Shown here: piece by piece, positions 32,010 to 44,613 of the stretch | Layout: the number at the start of each line of letters is the position of its first letter | How positions within the stretch are numbered: position 1 is the first letter of the stretch | Assembly (NCBI GenBank): GCA_025266875.1 | Contig: JALLLT010000027.1 | Span: forward strand, 62,001 to 126,000 | Origin: Fennellomyces sp. T-0311 | Taxonomy: Eukaryota > Mucoromycota > Mucoromycetes > Mucorales > Lichtheimiaceae | Direction: 5' to 3' | Length of the DNA stretch: 64,000 bases | The notes under the pieces: generated by a model | Database searches by the model: none | Told to the model about the DNA's origin: nothing | What the model saw: only the letters and a program-made list of their open reading frames with translations | Translations under genes and position numbers: made by a program

Positions 32010-34138
32010 ATGGGAATCCGAGTAAAGACAATGCGCATGCTGGAGAATTTACCGTTGCGACCAGCACGATTGACACAATCGCTCCCTGCGGACAACTACA
32101 CCGATGCCGAGGATCTGACGACCGTTTCCGAAAGTCTGTTTCGTATTTCTCGTACTGTGCACAGAGCCGCCTTTTCATACATGTTGCCCGAGAAAAGCCC
32201 CGATCCTGAACTATTGGCCGTGTCTCCCAAAGCCATGGCCGAGATTGAGATGGATCCTGAATCCGCAAACAGCGATTTGTTTCTGCAAGTCTTTTCCGGC
32301 AACACCGTATTGGAGAATACTCGACCATGGTCTCTGTGTTACGGCGGTCACCAGTTTGGGTATGTTATATTGAAAGACAAGCTATGGGAATTGAACCCGT
32401 TTTCCCTTTGGCATAGAATATTTGCAGGTCAACTAGGTGATGGTCGAGCAATTTCTTTGTTTGAAACTGAAAACAGTCGTGGTGACCGTTGGGAAGTCCA
32501 ATTGAAAGGCGCTGGTCGCTCACCCTATGCGCGTGATGGTGATGGCTATGCAGTGCTACGTTCAAGTGTTCGTGAGTTCTTGATGGCTGAACATATGCAT
32601 GCTTTGGGAGTACCCACAACGCGTGCATTGGCCTTGATTCTTACCTCACGTGAGATCTTTCGAAACGATGCTCCTCCAGGTAAAAAAAAAATGTTGTGTA
32701 TAAACCGGTTACTGACTGTTGTATCAGATGTGAAGCAACCAGAACGTGGTGCCATTGTGACAAGAATGGCGCCATCATGGTTACGTTTTGGCAACTTCGA
32801 AATTTTCTATTCTCGAAACGACATGGAAAACGTTCGCAAACTTGCCGATTATGCAATTGAGAATGTTGTCAAGGAAGAAGGAACTACACCATCTGAAGCG
32901 GAAGATAACAAGTACATGCGTCTTGTACGTCGTGTAGCAAAGAAAACGGCCAAGATGGTTGCCGAGTGGCACGCAATTGGTATGCATGGTTGCTATGGAA
33001 ACGTGACAACGTTTTCTAAACACAACGAATTATGTAGGCTTTAATCACGGTGTGATGAATACCGACAACATGTCAATTCTTGGTGAGTTCTTTTGGGAAA
33101 ATTCTTTTCCATCTATAGAAAGCTAACTATGGTCCAAGGACTTACACTTGATTATGGACCATATGAGATGATGGATTTTTATACACCTTCAAACGTATGC
33201 AACCATACGGATACGGCTGGACGTAAGTTTGCATCTACCGTGCTATTGCTTATACATATTTAAGCTAAAAAAATGTAGAATACGCGTTCAAGCGCCAGCC
33301 TACAGTGTGCATATTCGATCTGTTCAAATTCGCAGTACCACTGTTTGAACTAATTGGGGCCAAGGATCAGGTGGATACACTCGTGTTTCCACCCAGAGAA
33401 GGCGACAATGCAGATGCAACGGATGAAGAAACACGCAGAGGTTATCGCGAAGCAGGCAAAAACATTGTCACAAACATGCTCAGTGAAGAGTTTTCCGATT
33501 GGTTCATGGAGTATCTCCACTTGCGCATGACTCAAAAGCTGGGCATCAAACCCAGTTCAACCCCATCGAGTGATATGAACGACGTTGTGATTCCGCTGCT
33601 TGACTGGATGACCGAATACGAGATCGACTTTCATCGGTTCTTCCGCACACTTTCAACATATGAAATTACGGACGCAGGTGAAGAAAAAGATGCTGAGACG
33701 CACAAGATTGAAGTGATCCCGCGCGATATGTCTCGAGCCGAAGAAAGCAAGACAACACTCAAGCCATGGCTCGCCATTTATCGTCATCGAGTGTTATCGG
33801 AGGGTACACCAGATCATGCCGATCGGCAGCGGCGCATGAATTCTGTGAATCCACGCTTTGTACTTCGAAACTGGGTTGCTGAGGAAGTCATCAATGCGTT
33901 TGAAACGGATCGAGATGATGCAAAGGAGATTCTTCGATCGTGCCTCGAAGGCTGTCTTTACCCCTTCAAAGATCATTACGATGATGACCGGATTGAGCGC
34001 TGGGCAAGTGAGCCTGTTCCTGAGGTAAAAAGAAAAGTGCTTGTGTGTATGTTGAGGGAATCTTTATACTGACAATCATGCCTTTTTATCCGGATATATA
34101 AGTGGGGCCGCGATCTCAAATGCTCATGCAGCTCATAA
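32010..34138 (+). CDS. SelO-type protein adenylyltransferase (Cys form)
   Basis: SelO pseudokinases transfer AMP to protein hydroxyls and act in mitochondrial redox control (yeast Fmp40). Seven exons (32010-32359, 32417-32679, 32728-32988, 33038-33082, 33139-33222, 33279-34024, 34103-34138) give 594 residues. Conserved motifs are [80 protein letters not shown], and [15 protein letters not shown]. The first intron was placed to restore [14 protein letters not shown]. The protein ends LKCSCSS, where animal SelO has selenocysteine in CSUSS, so this is the cysteine version. An inner ATG (MRMLENLPL) is an alternative start. Confidence 0.95.
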
Positions 34139-34203
34139 GAAGAAATAGTACATAGTGGATGGGGTATAATATATATGTAAAGCATAAAGGAACGTTGAAA
34201 TGT

Positions 34204-36006
34204 TTACATCCAAGCATCGCGATCCAACATCCACGTGTCATCTTCACCCGCGGCGCCCGGTTGTTTGGCAGCATTGGCACTCTTGACTCGGTTCGCCATG
34301 TCATTGAACATGCGTAAGCCGTTACCAACCATATCTTCGCCAATATGGCGCACATTTTTACCCATGGCAATCATTTTGCTAAAGTCAAACAGATCCTCCT
34401 CATCCTCCTCATCACGCTCCTCTTCTTCTTCCGGAACAGCATCTGGCCAAGCCGACGGACGTTCACGGTGGTGACGCTCATGACGATGTTGATGATCTGG
34501 TTGTTCGCGATCATGGTTTGTTTCGGGGCCGGCCAGAGTGGCGAAAAACGAGGAGGGTGAGAATACGCGATGATCGGCGTTGGGGTCATTGTTGCTGCCA
34601 TTTTCAAGCGCGGCTTGATTGAACTGGTGCATAAACTTGCCAGCAACCTCCATCAAAGAGCTGCTCCGTTTATGTTGCTGTGGACGTTCGGGAGATGAGG
34701 AGGAGCCATTGGACATGAGTGGGTCATAGGATGTCCTAAATAGATGATTTAGTCTCGTGTGCGTTCTTACGCAATGATGAGCGGTTACTACCTCCGTTTG
34801 GGTTGTTGCGGTGGCTGCTCATCATCCCAGTTGTCATCATCCTCTAAACTCATAATGATGTTTTTCTTTATGAATGCGAGCTTTTCCGTAAAGTCCTCTA
34901 ACCGGTCGCCCAAGATGGATTGAGCAACGACGGCGACGGACGATCGTCGGCCCGAAGATCCAGCTTCAGACACTTCATCGATCGTATCGCGAGCGTTGGG
35001 TTTTGGGGACGGCGGCTGTGACATGGATCGTATTGCTGGTACATCGACCAGTTCCCTTGGTGAGCTGGACAGCACAGGTGCTTGTTCTGCTACTGGATTG
35101 AAATCATCGAGTTCTCGTTCGCCTGGTATGTCATACCCCTTTACTTTGGGTGACCTATTGAATTCCTGTAGTTCCCGCTCCGCCGGTGGGTCGCCAAAGT
35201 CCTGCAATTCCCGTTCAGCTGGCGAGTGACTGAAATCCTTCAATTCTTGTGCTGGCGGCGAATCACTTAAATCCACGAGTTCTCGATCTGTGTTCCGTGG
35301 GGCGATATCGTCCAGTTCCCGCTCAGTGCCAAAGTCCTGGAGCTCTCGGTCTGCAGCAAAATCATCCAGTTCTCGGCCCGCAAAGTCATCGTCCTTGGAC
35401 GCTGTGGTATCGTCGAGTGCTCGTTCTGGCTTTGGAGCGGCAACATCCAAAAGCTCACTGCCATAATCCTCCGCAGTCCTACTCGTCCGTTTTTCCCGCT
35501 CTTCCTCTTCTTCCGTTTTAATTCTTGTCACAGGATTGCTGCTGCTTTCGTCGTTGATCTTTTATTCTTCACGTTAGTATCTTAAGTTGGTTCCTGCATG
35601 CCTTTGCTACCTTGACACGGTCGCTAATGACAGCCGATATCCGGTGGTCCGAGAGGAACTGCGCATCGTCGTCTTCCATAAAGTAGTCCGTGCGATGGGC
35701 GACCGTTGTGGTTGCAAAGGGGTTGCGGGACAAGAAACGTTGCGGCTCGGAGGAAAAGATTGCATTATTGGCAAACTCGTCGCTTTGAGTCGGGTGTTGA
35801 GCCAACAGGGGTTCAATGCCCACTGTTGTGTTTGGATCGAGATAATCGTCGAGAATGCGCGAGTCTGGAGTGTCATCTTGCAGAGCAATACGTTGAGTTT
35901 TGAAGCACCATGGTAAGCAGCTGCTGCGAGGGTCTTGGTCGTCGCTTTCGTCGTCAGATAACCGAATGGCTTGTCGTCGTCTTGTGCATGCAGCCAAGGG
36001 ATTCAT
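34204..36006 (-). CDS. Acidic protein with nine RELxDF-type repeats
   Basis: I do not recognise a family. Three exons (36006-35611, 35558-34792, 34735-34204) join in phase to 564 residues; the first intron carries a perfect TACTAAC branch site. Residues about 165-290 hold nine short repeats spaced 10-20 residues apart: RELDDFA, RELQDFG, RELDDIA, RELVDLS, QELKDFS, RELQDFG, RELQEFN, RELDDFN, RELVDVP. Downstream are a conserved-looking LGDRLEDFTEKLAFIKKNII, a proline/glutamine patch, EVAGKFMHQFNQAALENG, an E/D run, and a helical segment ending DAWM. No signal peptide or membrane helix. The layout suggests a multivalent docking scaffold. Its stop lies 65 bp from the SelO stop, tail-to-tail. Confidence 0.75.
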
Positions 36007-36406
36007 TTTAGTGCAATAGAAAGATGGAGCTGAAAAAGTGGGGGTTTCTTTTTAAACACAAGCGCGCGCGGGGTTGAAGACACGCATCCGACTCGTCTTG
36101 TGCTACGCCGTTCGTTGCAGCAACACTTGGCGCCATGGCTTGGCCAACGCTTCAAATGCGCCCCAGGAGTAGCCATGGGTCATCACCCGGGATGGATTTG
36201 AAGGAGAGGCCCAATTGCTCTACGGATTTGCATAGAGCGGGTGTTCCATTAAGCATCAATGAGATGCAGCAGATCTATGGAACGTGGCAAGTGCCTCAAA
36301 AAGAAAAAGCATGTTACACACTACAATTTATAGCCTGCGTCTTTCTCGGCTTTTCTTCTTTTTCTCTCTTTAATATCACAAAACAGGGTCGACCAACGTG
36401 CAGAAA
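36007..36406. promoter_or_regulatory. Divergent promoter region
   Basis: About 400 bp separate the start codons of the RELxDF-repeat gene (minus) and the START gene (plus). A 91-codon frame at 36135-36410 lies here but is unlike the neighbours' coding sequence. The region probably holds both 5' leaders. Confidence 0.4.
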
Positions 36407-39392
36407 ATGACCATTATCCGATCGTCTTCTTCGTCATCGTACTTACCTGCCCATGTCCTTGCTCAGGATCGGGATAGTGGCATCTCGACCGAAGGTGAAT
36501 CCGACGCGGAAATCTTTAATCAATCTCGACCCATGACGCGACAAGCATACCCATTCAGTGACGACGACGAATTGCCCGCGTTGCAGGAACAGGTACAAGC
36601 GCCCGAAAACAACGAGGCGCTGTTCAGCTCCAAAAGCTATCATAACCACCAGGCAGAGCAGGCGATGACGCTGATAAAGCAGCTCGTGAAAGAAGACTCG
36701 TGGAAAAAGGCATTAAAACATAAAAGCGGCGTGATGGTTTACATGAAGCAGCAGCAGAGCAACAAGGCCCCCATATTCAAAGGCGAAACCGTCATTCATG
36801 GTTTCTCGCCTCAATCCGTGTTTTATGTGATCGGCATGCGCAAGCTTTGGGACAGTTCGTAAGTAAAGAGAGCCAAGAAAACATCGATGGCTAATAAATG
36901 CGTGTAGATTCGAAGAGGGTCGGCTGATCGAAAACTTGAACGAAACATCATCAATAACTTACGAATCATACCACTCCAGTTCATCGTCAAAGTATGTGCT
37001 TGCTCTCTCTCTCTCTCTCTCTCTCTTACTTCTCCTCTTGCCGCATAAACTGATCCTTCTTACAGAGCCTACGACGTTGCGCTGGTCGAACGGATAGAAT
37101 GCTCGGCGGATGGCGTCATCCTGTTCGCATGCACCAGTATAGAAACACCCAAGATCCCCAAGGTGCCTGGGCGAGCACGACGGCAGATGAAGGTAGCCGT
37201 TCATCGAATTGTGATCCAGGAATGTAACCCTGTATTTTTTGTTATTGTTATTGGCTAGTTGCAAGGATGGGTTTTGAAACCATTGCACACCACACCGCCA
37301 TCCACCAAAGTCACGTTCATCACTCAAGAAAGCGTAAAAGGATGGATTCCCGGACTGACGAAAAAATCACTGGCACGACGACCCCTGGTGATTGCCGACG
37401 TGCAAAAGTATTTGCAGCAAAAAGCAGAACGATCCAAGGAAAACCGATCCCCGGCGTCAGCATCGTTACTGACGCCAACAACCAATGCAACGGGGCAGCG
37501 AAGGCCGTCGATCATGACGCAACCCAAGCCTAAATCAATCCTTCAGTCATCGTAAGTATGCACACATTGGCAGTGCTCCAGCAGGTTAGATCTAAAAGTG
37601 CACGGTGTCTTTTTTCGGAAATAGTCTGTTACACCCGAGAAATAACAGCATGCAAAGTATATTAACTCATCCGCCGCCACGTAATTCATCACTACCCTCA
37701 CCGACATCATCACGCTCCTCCTCCGTTACCCGCCGCATCAAGTTTGCCGACGACGATGCATCCCAACGCAGCAGTGCAACCTCCATCGCCCCTCCGACCG
37801 AAGACAAGCCGGACCAGCAAAAAGAAAACACCAGTACAACGTCATTAATCATGCCAACCAAGTTATACCCGCCTTCGCGACACAGAACCAGTCGCAAGCA
37901 ATGCATCGACACGCTGAAACGGCTCACATCAAGTGATCTGGACGAATGGAAAGAGCTGGGCGAACGCAACAGCACAAAGCTCTACTCGAAATCCGTGCAG
38001 GGATCCACGTTACCCATCCTCCGAGGCGACGTTACGATCCATAGTCCGTGGACAGCAGAACAAGTCTGTTCGGTGATTCAATGCTTCGGTGCACGCAAAA
38101 TATGTAACGTCAGCAAATGCTGGGTGGTTTTACGCTTTTGCTTACATTACCGCATTAGGGGACGAATATTTCGAGACAGGCCACGTGGCCGAACGCTTTT
38201 CTCAAAAGGAATATTTGGTGTACACCCAAATGCGCAGCATCTTCCCCATCCATAGTCGCGACTTTGCCCTGCTCACCACCATTGACAGTGATCCGGGCAC
38301 AGGCACGATCCACGTCGCATCCACCAGCGTATCCGATAGCTTAATCCCGACCATCAAGCCCCACGTTCGCGGCCGCATCATTGTGTACGGCTGGGCCCTG
38401 CGACCTTTGAAAAGCGGAGTGCGTGTGACATTTGTGTCGCATATGGATCTGGAAGGCACAACACCGCTGCCGCCAGCCATTATTCGTCAGCTGACAATGG
38501 AAGTCCCTGCGTGCGTTGATCGTGTCCAATGGTACTTGCGCCAACATGGTTGTCCGCCCTACATTCGACGGGTTGCCGGCAAAATTATGCACGAGCAGTT
38601 TGATTCCAAGGATAAGAGCTATCGCATCACATTCACGGCCAAACATAAGCCGTCGCATCATCGAAGTCAGACCAACTGGTGCACGGACATTCGGACGCAC
38701 ACTTCCATGTACAGCTGTGGATTTAGTGTGCAGACCACCCCGGCGGATCACACGCGGGTCGAACTGCGTGCAGACGATATGGGTATTCGAGTGTATACTC
38801 TGGATGATGCGGTTGAAGGACGATTGGTGGAAGTGGCCGTTGTTCCCAATCTGCCGGGATCTCCGCCCAAGTATACTTGGAATGGCCACTCGTTGAAAGA
38901 AGAAAAGAAACCGGTTGAAGAGATGCCCCCGCCGATACTTAGAATGCCAACAATAACCATACCGGATGACGAGAACGACAAGGAACCGCAAGTTCCACCG
39001 CCAATATCACAAGAAGAGGAGGTCATAGAGAAACCAGCACCAATAGAAGTAAAACAACGGCCTGAGCCAGTGAAAACAAAGTGGGATCCTGCAGAATCAT
39101 GTAAGGCTTCTACTTATGACGTAGCATCCGTGTATACTCAAACCATCACACAGGGTTCCATGCTTTGCAAGAGTCGAGAGTCAATACCCCCACCTCCACT
39201 CGAGACGTAAGCACGCTAAACTAATGCAACCACGCGCATACTCATCGCTTCCCTCTTTAGTTCATGCGACGGCGAAACAGCCATGTGCTTGTTATCAGCG
39301 ACGAGCTTTCGTTCACTGGCCCACAACTGTCTGTCATTTTCCTCCTGATGGCCCTGTGTTATTACATGGGTAAACTGTCATGCCGTTGTTAA
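36407..39392 (+). CDS. Tail-anchored protein with two START-like lipid-binding domains
   Basis: START domains bind sterols or other lipids. Seven exons (36407-36858, 36908-36991, 37066-37192, 37259-37551, 37625-38103, 38159-39206, 39281-39392) give 864 residues with all phases consistent. The first START-like unit covers about residues 85-260 (SGVMVYMKQ...GETVIHGFSPQSVFYVI...LWDSSFEEG). The second covers about 400-600 (WKELGERNSTKLYSKSV...VCSVI..., WDEYFETG, EYLVYTQMRSIFPIHSRDFA, MDLEGTTPLPPAIIRQL). A linker and proline-rich region follow. The last exon reads ISDELSFTGPQLSVIFLLMA, one hydrophobic helix then KLSCRC, a tail anchor. Lipid transfer at a membrane contact site is a reasonable inference. 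The final acceptor was chosen to keep the helix. Confidence 0.82.
37003..37026 (+). repeat. (CT)12 microsatellite in an intron
   Basis: Twelve CT dinucleotides lie in the intron between the second and third exons of the START gene, upstream of its polypyrimidine acceptor. Confidence 0.95.
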
Positions 39393-39457
39393 AAGAACCT
39401 GTATTTTTGTTTTGTTTTGTTCATGTACATAGAGCCTTTGCACAATTTTATTTAACA

Positions 39458-40633
39458 TTACAACTTGGACTCTTGCGACTCCTTGTACAAAACTGCAAAG
39501 CCGTTGGAAAGGACAACACGGTCACCGATCTTGGCAGTGAAAATAACGCCATCGGTCTTGGGTTCGGGGCCAGGCACCTTCCACATGGAAACTGTCACCG
39601 TTTCACCTGGCAACACCGGTTTGGCAAATCGAGCATTGATCGACTTGAATCGGAACCGGTCGTTATCCGCAAAGTTCTTGATGATCGCATGCGCCGATTT
39701 GCCATACGAGCACAGGCCGTGAAGGATAGGTCGAGGAAATCCGACCATCTGAGCTACGTTGGGATCCGCGTGAAGCGGGTTAAAGTCACTATGATGCCAT
39801 ATGAGTAAACGTGAGATTCGCTTTTACTCTTCGCGCGGATTACCCTGAGAGGCGGAAGAGAAGGGCTTGATGTTTGGAGGTAACGAATGTGTCAACAGCA
39901 TCCGCGGGCCGATTGGGGGGAGCGTAACTCGGAGACTTTGGACCTTTGGGACCCTGCATACAAAATGATCTTAGTATCTGCTTCTTCCTCTTTTCGAATA
40001 AAGATACATACACCCCAACCTCCGTAGTCGCGGACAAACATGCCAAGCTTCATGCTGCAGTAATGTACATTATCCTTTTCGCCATAGAGATCCACAATGG
40101 ATTCAATCACCATGCCGGACCCCTAAATTCACATGTTAAAAATCTTGCACGTGCGGCCTTTACACAGTTTTTTTTTATTATGTGCGTACCTTGTCATAAA
40201 CACCGGAACACTTTCGCAAGGAACGGAAGCGACCTCCTTCCACTGGGAATGGGTTGATGACTTCCAATGATTGTTCACCGTGAACAATCTTGTTGGGATC
40301 GTAAGGCGGCATACCAGGCACTGGTCCACCTGCCGACCATCTTTCAACAAAAGAATTCACGTCCCAAGTATCATCTTTCAACAACAATGAAAGTGGATAT
40401 GTAGGCAAAGGACCAAAATCCATATCGTTTTCATAAAGCCATCGTAATTCATCCTCGGGAACACCAACCGACAATGCGTACAACAAGTAATCGCGTCGTG
40501 TGCACGCTACCTATATATTTTTTAGGTGGTGGTTTTTTTTTCGAATATATGCGTAAAGTATATATACCAAATCAGGTGGAGAGACATAACCAACGGCTTT
40601 GCTCAAGTCCGGCTTGAATCCTTCAACTGGCAT
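39458..40633 (-). CDS. Enoyl-CoA hydratase 2 (MaoC/hot-dog), peroxisomal type
   Basis: Hydrates trans-2-enoyl-CoA to (3R)-hydroxyacyl-CoA in fatty-acid beta-oxidation; in yeast this activity is the C-terminal domain of Fox2. Five exons (40633-40568, 40510-40190, 40122-40012, 39953-39844, 39788-39458) give 312 residues. The N-terminal hot-dog half reads VGYVSPPDLVACTRRDYLLY and GVPEDELRWLYE. The C-terminal half carries the hydratase-2 motif rebuilt across an intron, LSGDFNPLHADPNVA, then GFPRPILHGLCSYG; the D and H residues are catalytic. The C-terminus ends SQESKL, and SKL is a peroxisomal targeting signal (PTS1). It is a stand-alone enzyme rather than a Fox2 fusion. Confidence 0.93.
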
Positions 40634-42647
40634 AATGAAAAAGAAAAAGGGTGCTTAAACGAAAAAAAAGTGTGGGGAAATCTGAAAATAAATGCAAAGC
40701 GACATGAAGGTTACACGGATGGGGTTAAAACGAAACCAGCGTGCGACGATCACACGCACATATGCTTTTTCACACTTATTACAAACTTCTTTTTTGACAT
40801 TCTTAGCAAACGCCGAATAGTTGAAGTAACCCTAGCCATCAATGCCTAAACTGTTATGCCGAACGCCCTCCGGTCTTTTACCTTTTCGCTGATGCGCTTT
40901 TGTTGTCTCGTCGGACAGCCCACATTGTAAAGGGCCTCTCCCTGCCATGTAAACCCGTGTTGTTTGGCTTACACAACAAAAGGGGAATCTTATTCTTTTG
41001 AGCATATGCACGGTAGTCCAATATCGTGCTGATACCTATGGAGAAACAAAAACCATGTTACGCTGCTAACCGTACAGTAGCAGCCGTAACCACCCAGCAT
41101 GCCATTCTATGATAAAAGAAGGCCTGCTACAAGAAGTAAACATGAGGCAATCTATTTAGTACAGTCATCTGTGCTGCATGGAAGTCATGTTCTATGGCTT
41201 GCGTCGGAGATTTATACTTTTATGCAGCTATCCATAAAGAAGCACGATGAACTTGAGGCACATTGCAACGGAGCAAACAGGAAGCAACTTTTGGCTGTAT
41301 GTGACGTGATACGAGGTTAGAATAAAGCGTTTATATGAAAAATATATAGCATGAAATAAGAAACACTTGATGTGCAAATACAATTGAGGTTAATGATTCT
41401 GTTACTACATCTACTTTCTAGGCTGGTTTTTTACGTAAAATCGAAACACCCATCTTTTCCACAATCTGGCATGTCTGTATAGCAATAAGTGACTTTCATT
41501 CAGCCTTCATCGTATACCACACCGTAATTAGTCGGCAAACTCCTAGCCTACGGACAACGAATCTACATAGGAGTGCCAATAGCGAGCCTTGTACTTTATT
41601 TTTAATGTATGCCAGAGAACTTGTCATCCTTCTTCCAAGTGGTCTGCAAGCCTCTTTCGGTCCTACTGATCTATTATGCTACTTTGGTAGCCTTGAAAGT
41701 TTCATTCTTGTGCAAAGTTAACAGTGAACTCGCCATCAGTAATTCGATTTGAGCAAGTGATACTTAAACAGGTGCAGGAAAGGTAGCATTTCACAGTTTA
41801 CCTGTATGAGATTTTGAGCATTACCAACGCAACAAAATAAATCAACTGGAGTGTGGAATACGATGGAGGAAGAAAAAGGACTTCTTGATGCTATACGTTT
41901 AAGAATTTCTGATCGTTGGTAGCCGCATATTAAGCAACTGCAAAGCCATGCGAACTGATTTTGTTCGACGAACCCCAAAATCACCGTTACTGACACTTTG
42001 TACATATTTATATAACGTTTTCATTAATTCGTATTCACTCCTTGTTATCATATAAAGATACCTCTTCTCCATCTTACAATGTCATGATACCACATACTTA
42101 AGAGATAATTCCTGCCTGTTTCGGTGTAGTGGCTCTTGTGTCCAGTTTTATGATGCTTCATCGTTATGCACAACAGTAAGGTCTCGGGCAGATTATGGAA
42201 AGAACTGAAAACAATAACATGCATATCAAGTGTATGTATGCATTAAATCCTACTATTTTTATGTATTCACGTAGACCCCCGTGCAAACACGAAAAGTATG
42301 GCCTCCATTAAGCTACTACGTAGCTTCTCAGCTGCGCTTCTGATATTGAACAAGACAGTACATATTAATAAATCCAGGAGTTGACCCATAATTTACTTGC
42401 ATTCACGAATTTAGTAAAGGGAAATGAAATCTAGAGCATAAGCCGTTAAAATAGATCAGCCCTAGATACATCATGAAGCAATCTTCTCGGCATATATATA
42501 TGTGTGTGTAATAGTGATAATTTTAAGCGAAAGGGAGAAAAGAGGTAGTTTATACAAGGAAGGGAAATTCAAGGAACTCTTTGAAAATAGTTATTAAATA
42601 GATAGTAAAAGGTAGGCCGGACCTCTTTTTTTTTTGAAAAAAAATTG
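40634..42647. other. Intergenic, no supported gene
   Basis: Two kilobases, AT-rich, with only short unsupported frames (for example 41736-42005). The largest gap in the otherwise compact half of the window. Confidence 0.45.
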
Positions 42648-44613
42648 CTAGCAAGTAATGACGGGTGCGCTCTGACGCCGCCTTCCGGCCCAGTTTCTTC
42701 GTGTTACCGTGGTCGGCATACACTGCGGTATTCCTTGCTGTAATGGCGGCGCTGCCGGCAGCTGCTTTGTCACATCAGGTTTTGCCACGGGACGAGCTTC
42801 TATAGGTTGTTGTTGCTTTCCTTGGTGGAGGTCGACAGGATCGACGTATTCATACAGCAACATGTAGGGATTACTCGTCAAGACCTCATCCAACGAGCAC
42901 AAATCGACCTGTTCATCTGAGATTCTGTACCACATCGAGTCGTCGGTAGCAAGTGTATCGGTTGCATTGCATTGACGACAGTGGCATGATTCAGCTTTTA
43001 AGCGACGCTTGTATGCAACAAAGTGACCAAAGTCGTGACTTCCGTAATGAATAATGCTGCCCATCAGCCGGTACTTGTCCAAGCCGGGTACGGAGGCGGA
43101 AATGGGTTCATGAGGCTGTGTGTTAAGCGTGCCATTGGTACAATAGGGCGACAAGTCGAGATTTTCCGGAAAGCTGATCCGACAGCTATTTTTGAACACG
43201 GCGCCAGAAGGATGATACGTGGATCGGGACAGATGTAAGCATAGCACCTTGGGCGGTTTGGCAAACATCACTTGTTTGCTGGACATGCGACTGACCGAGC
43301 GAATGTTTTCGTCATCATTGATCCGGTTGGTGTTGAGACGATGTTCCAGCTCGCGCCGTTTCTTCTCCAGCAGCACCATATCGGACAGTACCGAGCGTCG
43401 GGCTGCACGCTCCTGCGTTCGTTTGGCCTGTTCCTTTAGCGCATCCACCTGGGCGGACATTGAACTGACGGTATCGATCAATGCACATTTTCGGCAGGTG
43501 GCATCCGATAGGTATTCCATCGCCGTAAACTCTTTTAAGCATTCGTCCAGTGTTGTCGAACACTAAGTCACATGTCAACTCTAAAAAGCGCATGTAAACA
43601 AAACCAGCTATCCTTACTGTATCTGGAAGCGTGAGCTGCACGTTGTTGAATGAAAAGTGCCGGATCGCCTCCTATTCAATCAATCAGTGAATTGTTGCGA
43701 GAAGAAGATAAAAGGGAGCTGTACTTACAGTATAGCCACATTGCATGCACGATAACCGACTTGCCAAAAGACCTGTGAAAGGATTTTCCAAGCGGTGTTC
43801 GACATGATACGATGATGAGAAAAAGGATCGACGTTTCGGTTGCACAGCCGGTTTTAAAGCATCCATCAGCCCCCCGACCACGGTTGGCAAGGCAGTAGAT
43901 TGAGCTTCGGAATCCATGGCACTCATGATCAACTGAAACAACTCTTGCGCATCTTGCTGGTCACGGCTATTGATTCTACGAGACGATACAACCGACACAA
44001 TGTCGACAGGCTTGAAGGCCGAGCGTTTGGCGAGTGGCTGGGTCAGACGGCGCAATGTAGTCAGCAGAAACCATGACACAGGCCGACTTTTGGAGGGTTG
44101 GATTTGACGCAAGTAGAGTTGGAGACGAGGCAACGACGACAGCACCTTTTTTTTGTTGTAGTTGTAGTTGTTGTCGTTGTGTGAGACAAAGCTGGCATGC
44201 AAGCAGCACAGTCTTCTTACCTGAAGGACCGAGTTGAGGAAACACGTATTGCCGGTATTGATGAGCCCGGAGACGTAATAATTGTTACTGCCGGGCGGGT
44301 CACGCAGACATACCGAGTCTAATTCGCCTGCTGCGTAATAAATCGAGTCTGCGGTTTGCTGGTGCTGGTATCGAGCTCTGGCCACAGGACGGCCATCCAG
44401 CCAGCCCAGCGAACACAGAGAGCGGACGTACACGGCGAGATGCTGGAGGCCGAGGTAGCGAGCAGCCGAGATAAAGAGCGAGTAATCGTGATGGAATGGA
44501 AAGGCACGGAATGCGAGGAGGATGATCAGGGCTGTGGCAATGGCCAGAATGAGGTTAATAAAGTTGGTGAGGTCGATCAACAGTGACTGGATTGCGTCCA
44601 GGGTCAACTGCAT
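42648..44613 (-). CDS. Membrane-anchored ubiquitin-specific protease (USP30/Ubp1 type)
   Basis: Deubiquitinase of the USP/UCH family. Four exons (44613-44221, 44145-43729, 43671-43618, 43562-42648) give 592 residues in consistent phase. The catalytic Cys box is GLINTGNTCFLNSVLQ, the QQDAQE motif follows, and the His box reads GSHDFGHFVAYKRR with WYRISDEQV and PYMLLYEYV at the end. CxxC pairs (CMQCGYT, CRKCALID) form the zinc-finger insert of the fingers subdomain. Residues about 17-36 (FINLILAIATALIILLAF) form one membrane helix, as in mitochondrial USP30 and ER Ubp1. The target organelle cannot be decided from sequence alone. Confidence 0.93.

Noticed and set aside
32360..32416. Read-through of the first SelO intron, which stays open in frame
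   Set aside because: The intron is flanked by GT and AG, and its removal restores the conserved [14 protein letters not shown] motif. The read-through residues have no family counterpart.
35569..36006. Treating the three acidic minus-strand frames at 34204-36006 as separate genes
   Set aside because: In-phase GT-AG introns, one with a TACTAAC branch site, join them. The second frame has no usable ATG of its own near its start.
36135..36410. 91-codon frame in the divergent promoter
   Set aside because: Lies in 5' flanking sequence of two genes, low complexity, no homology recognised.
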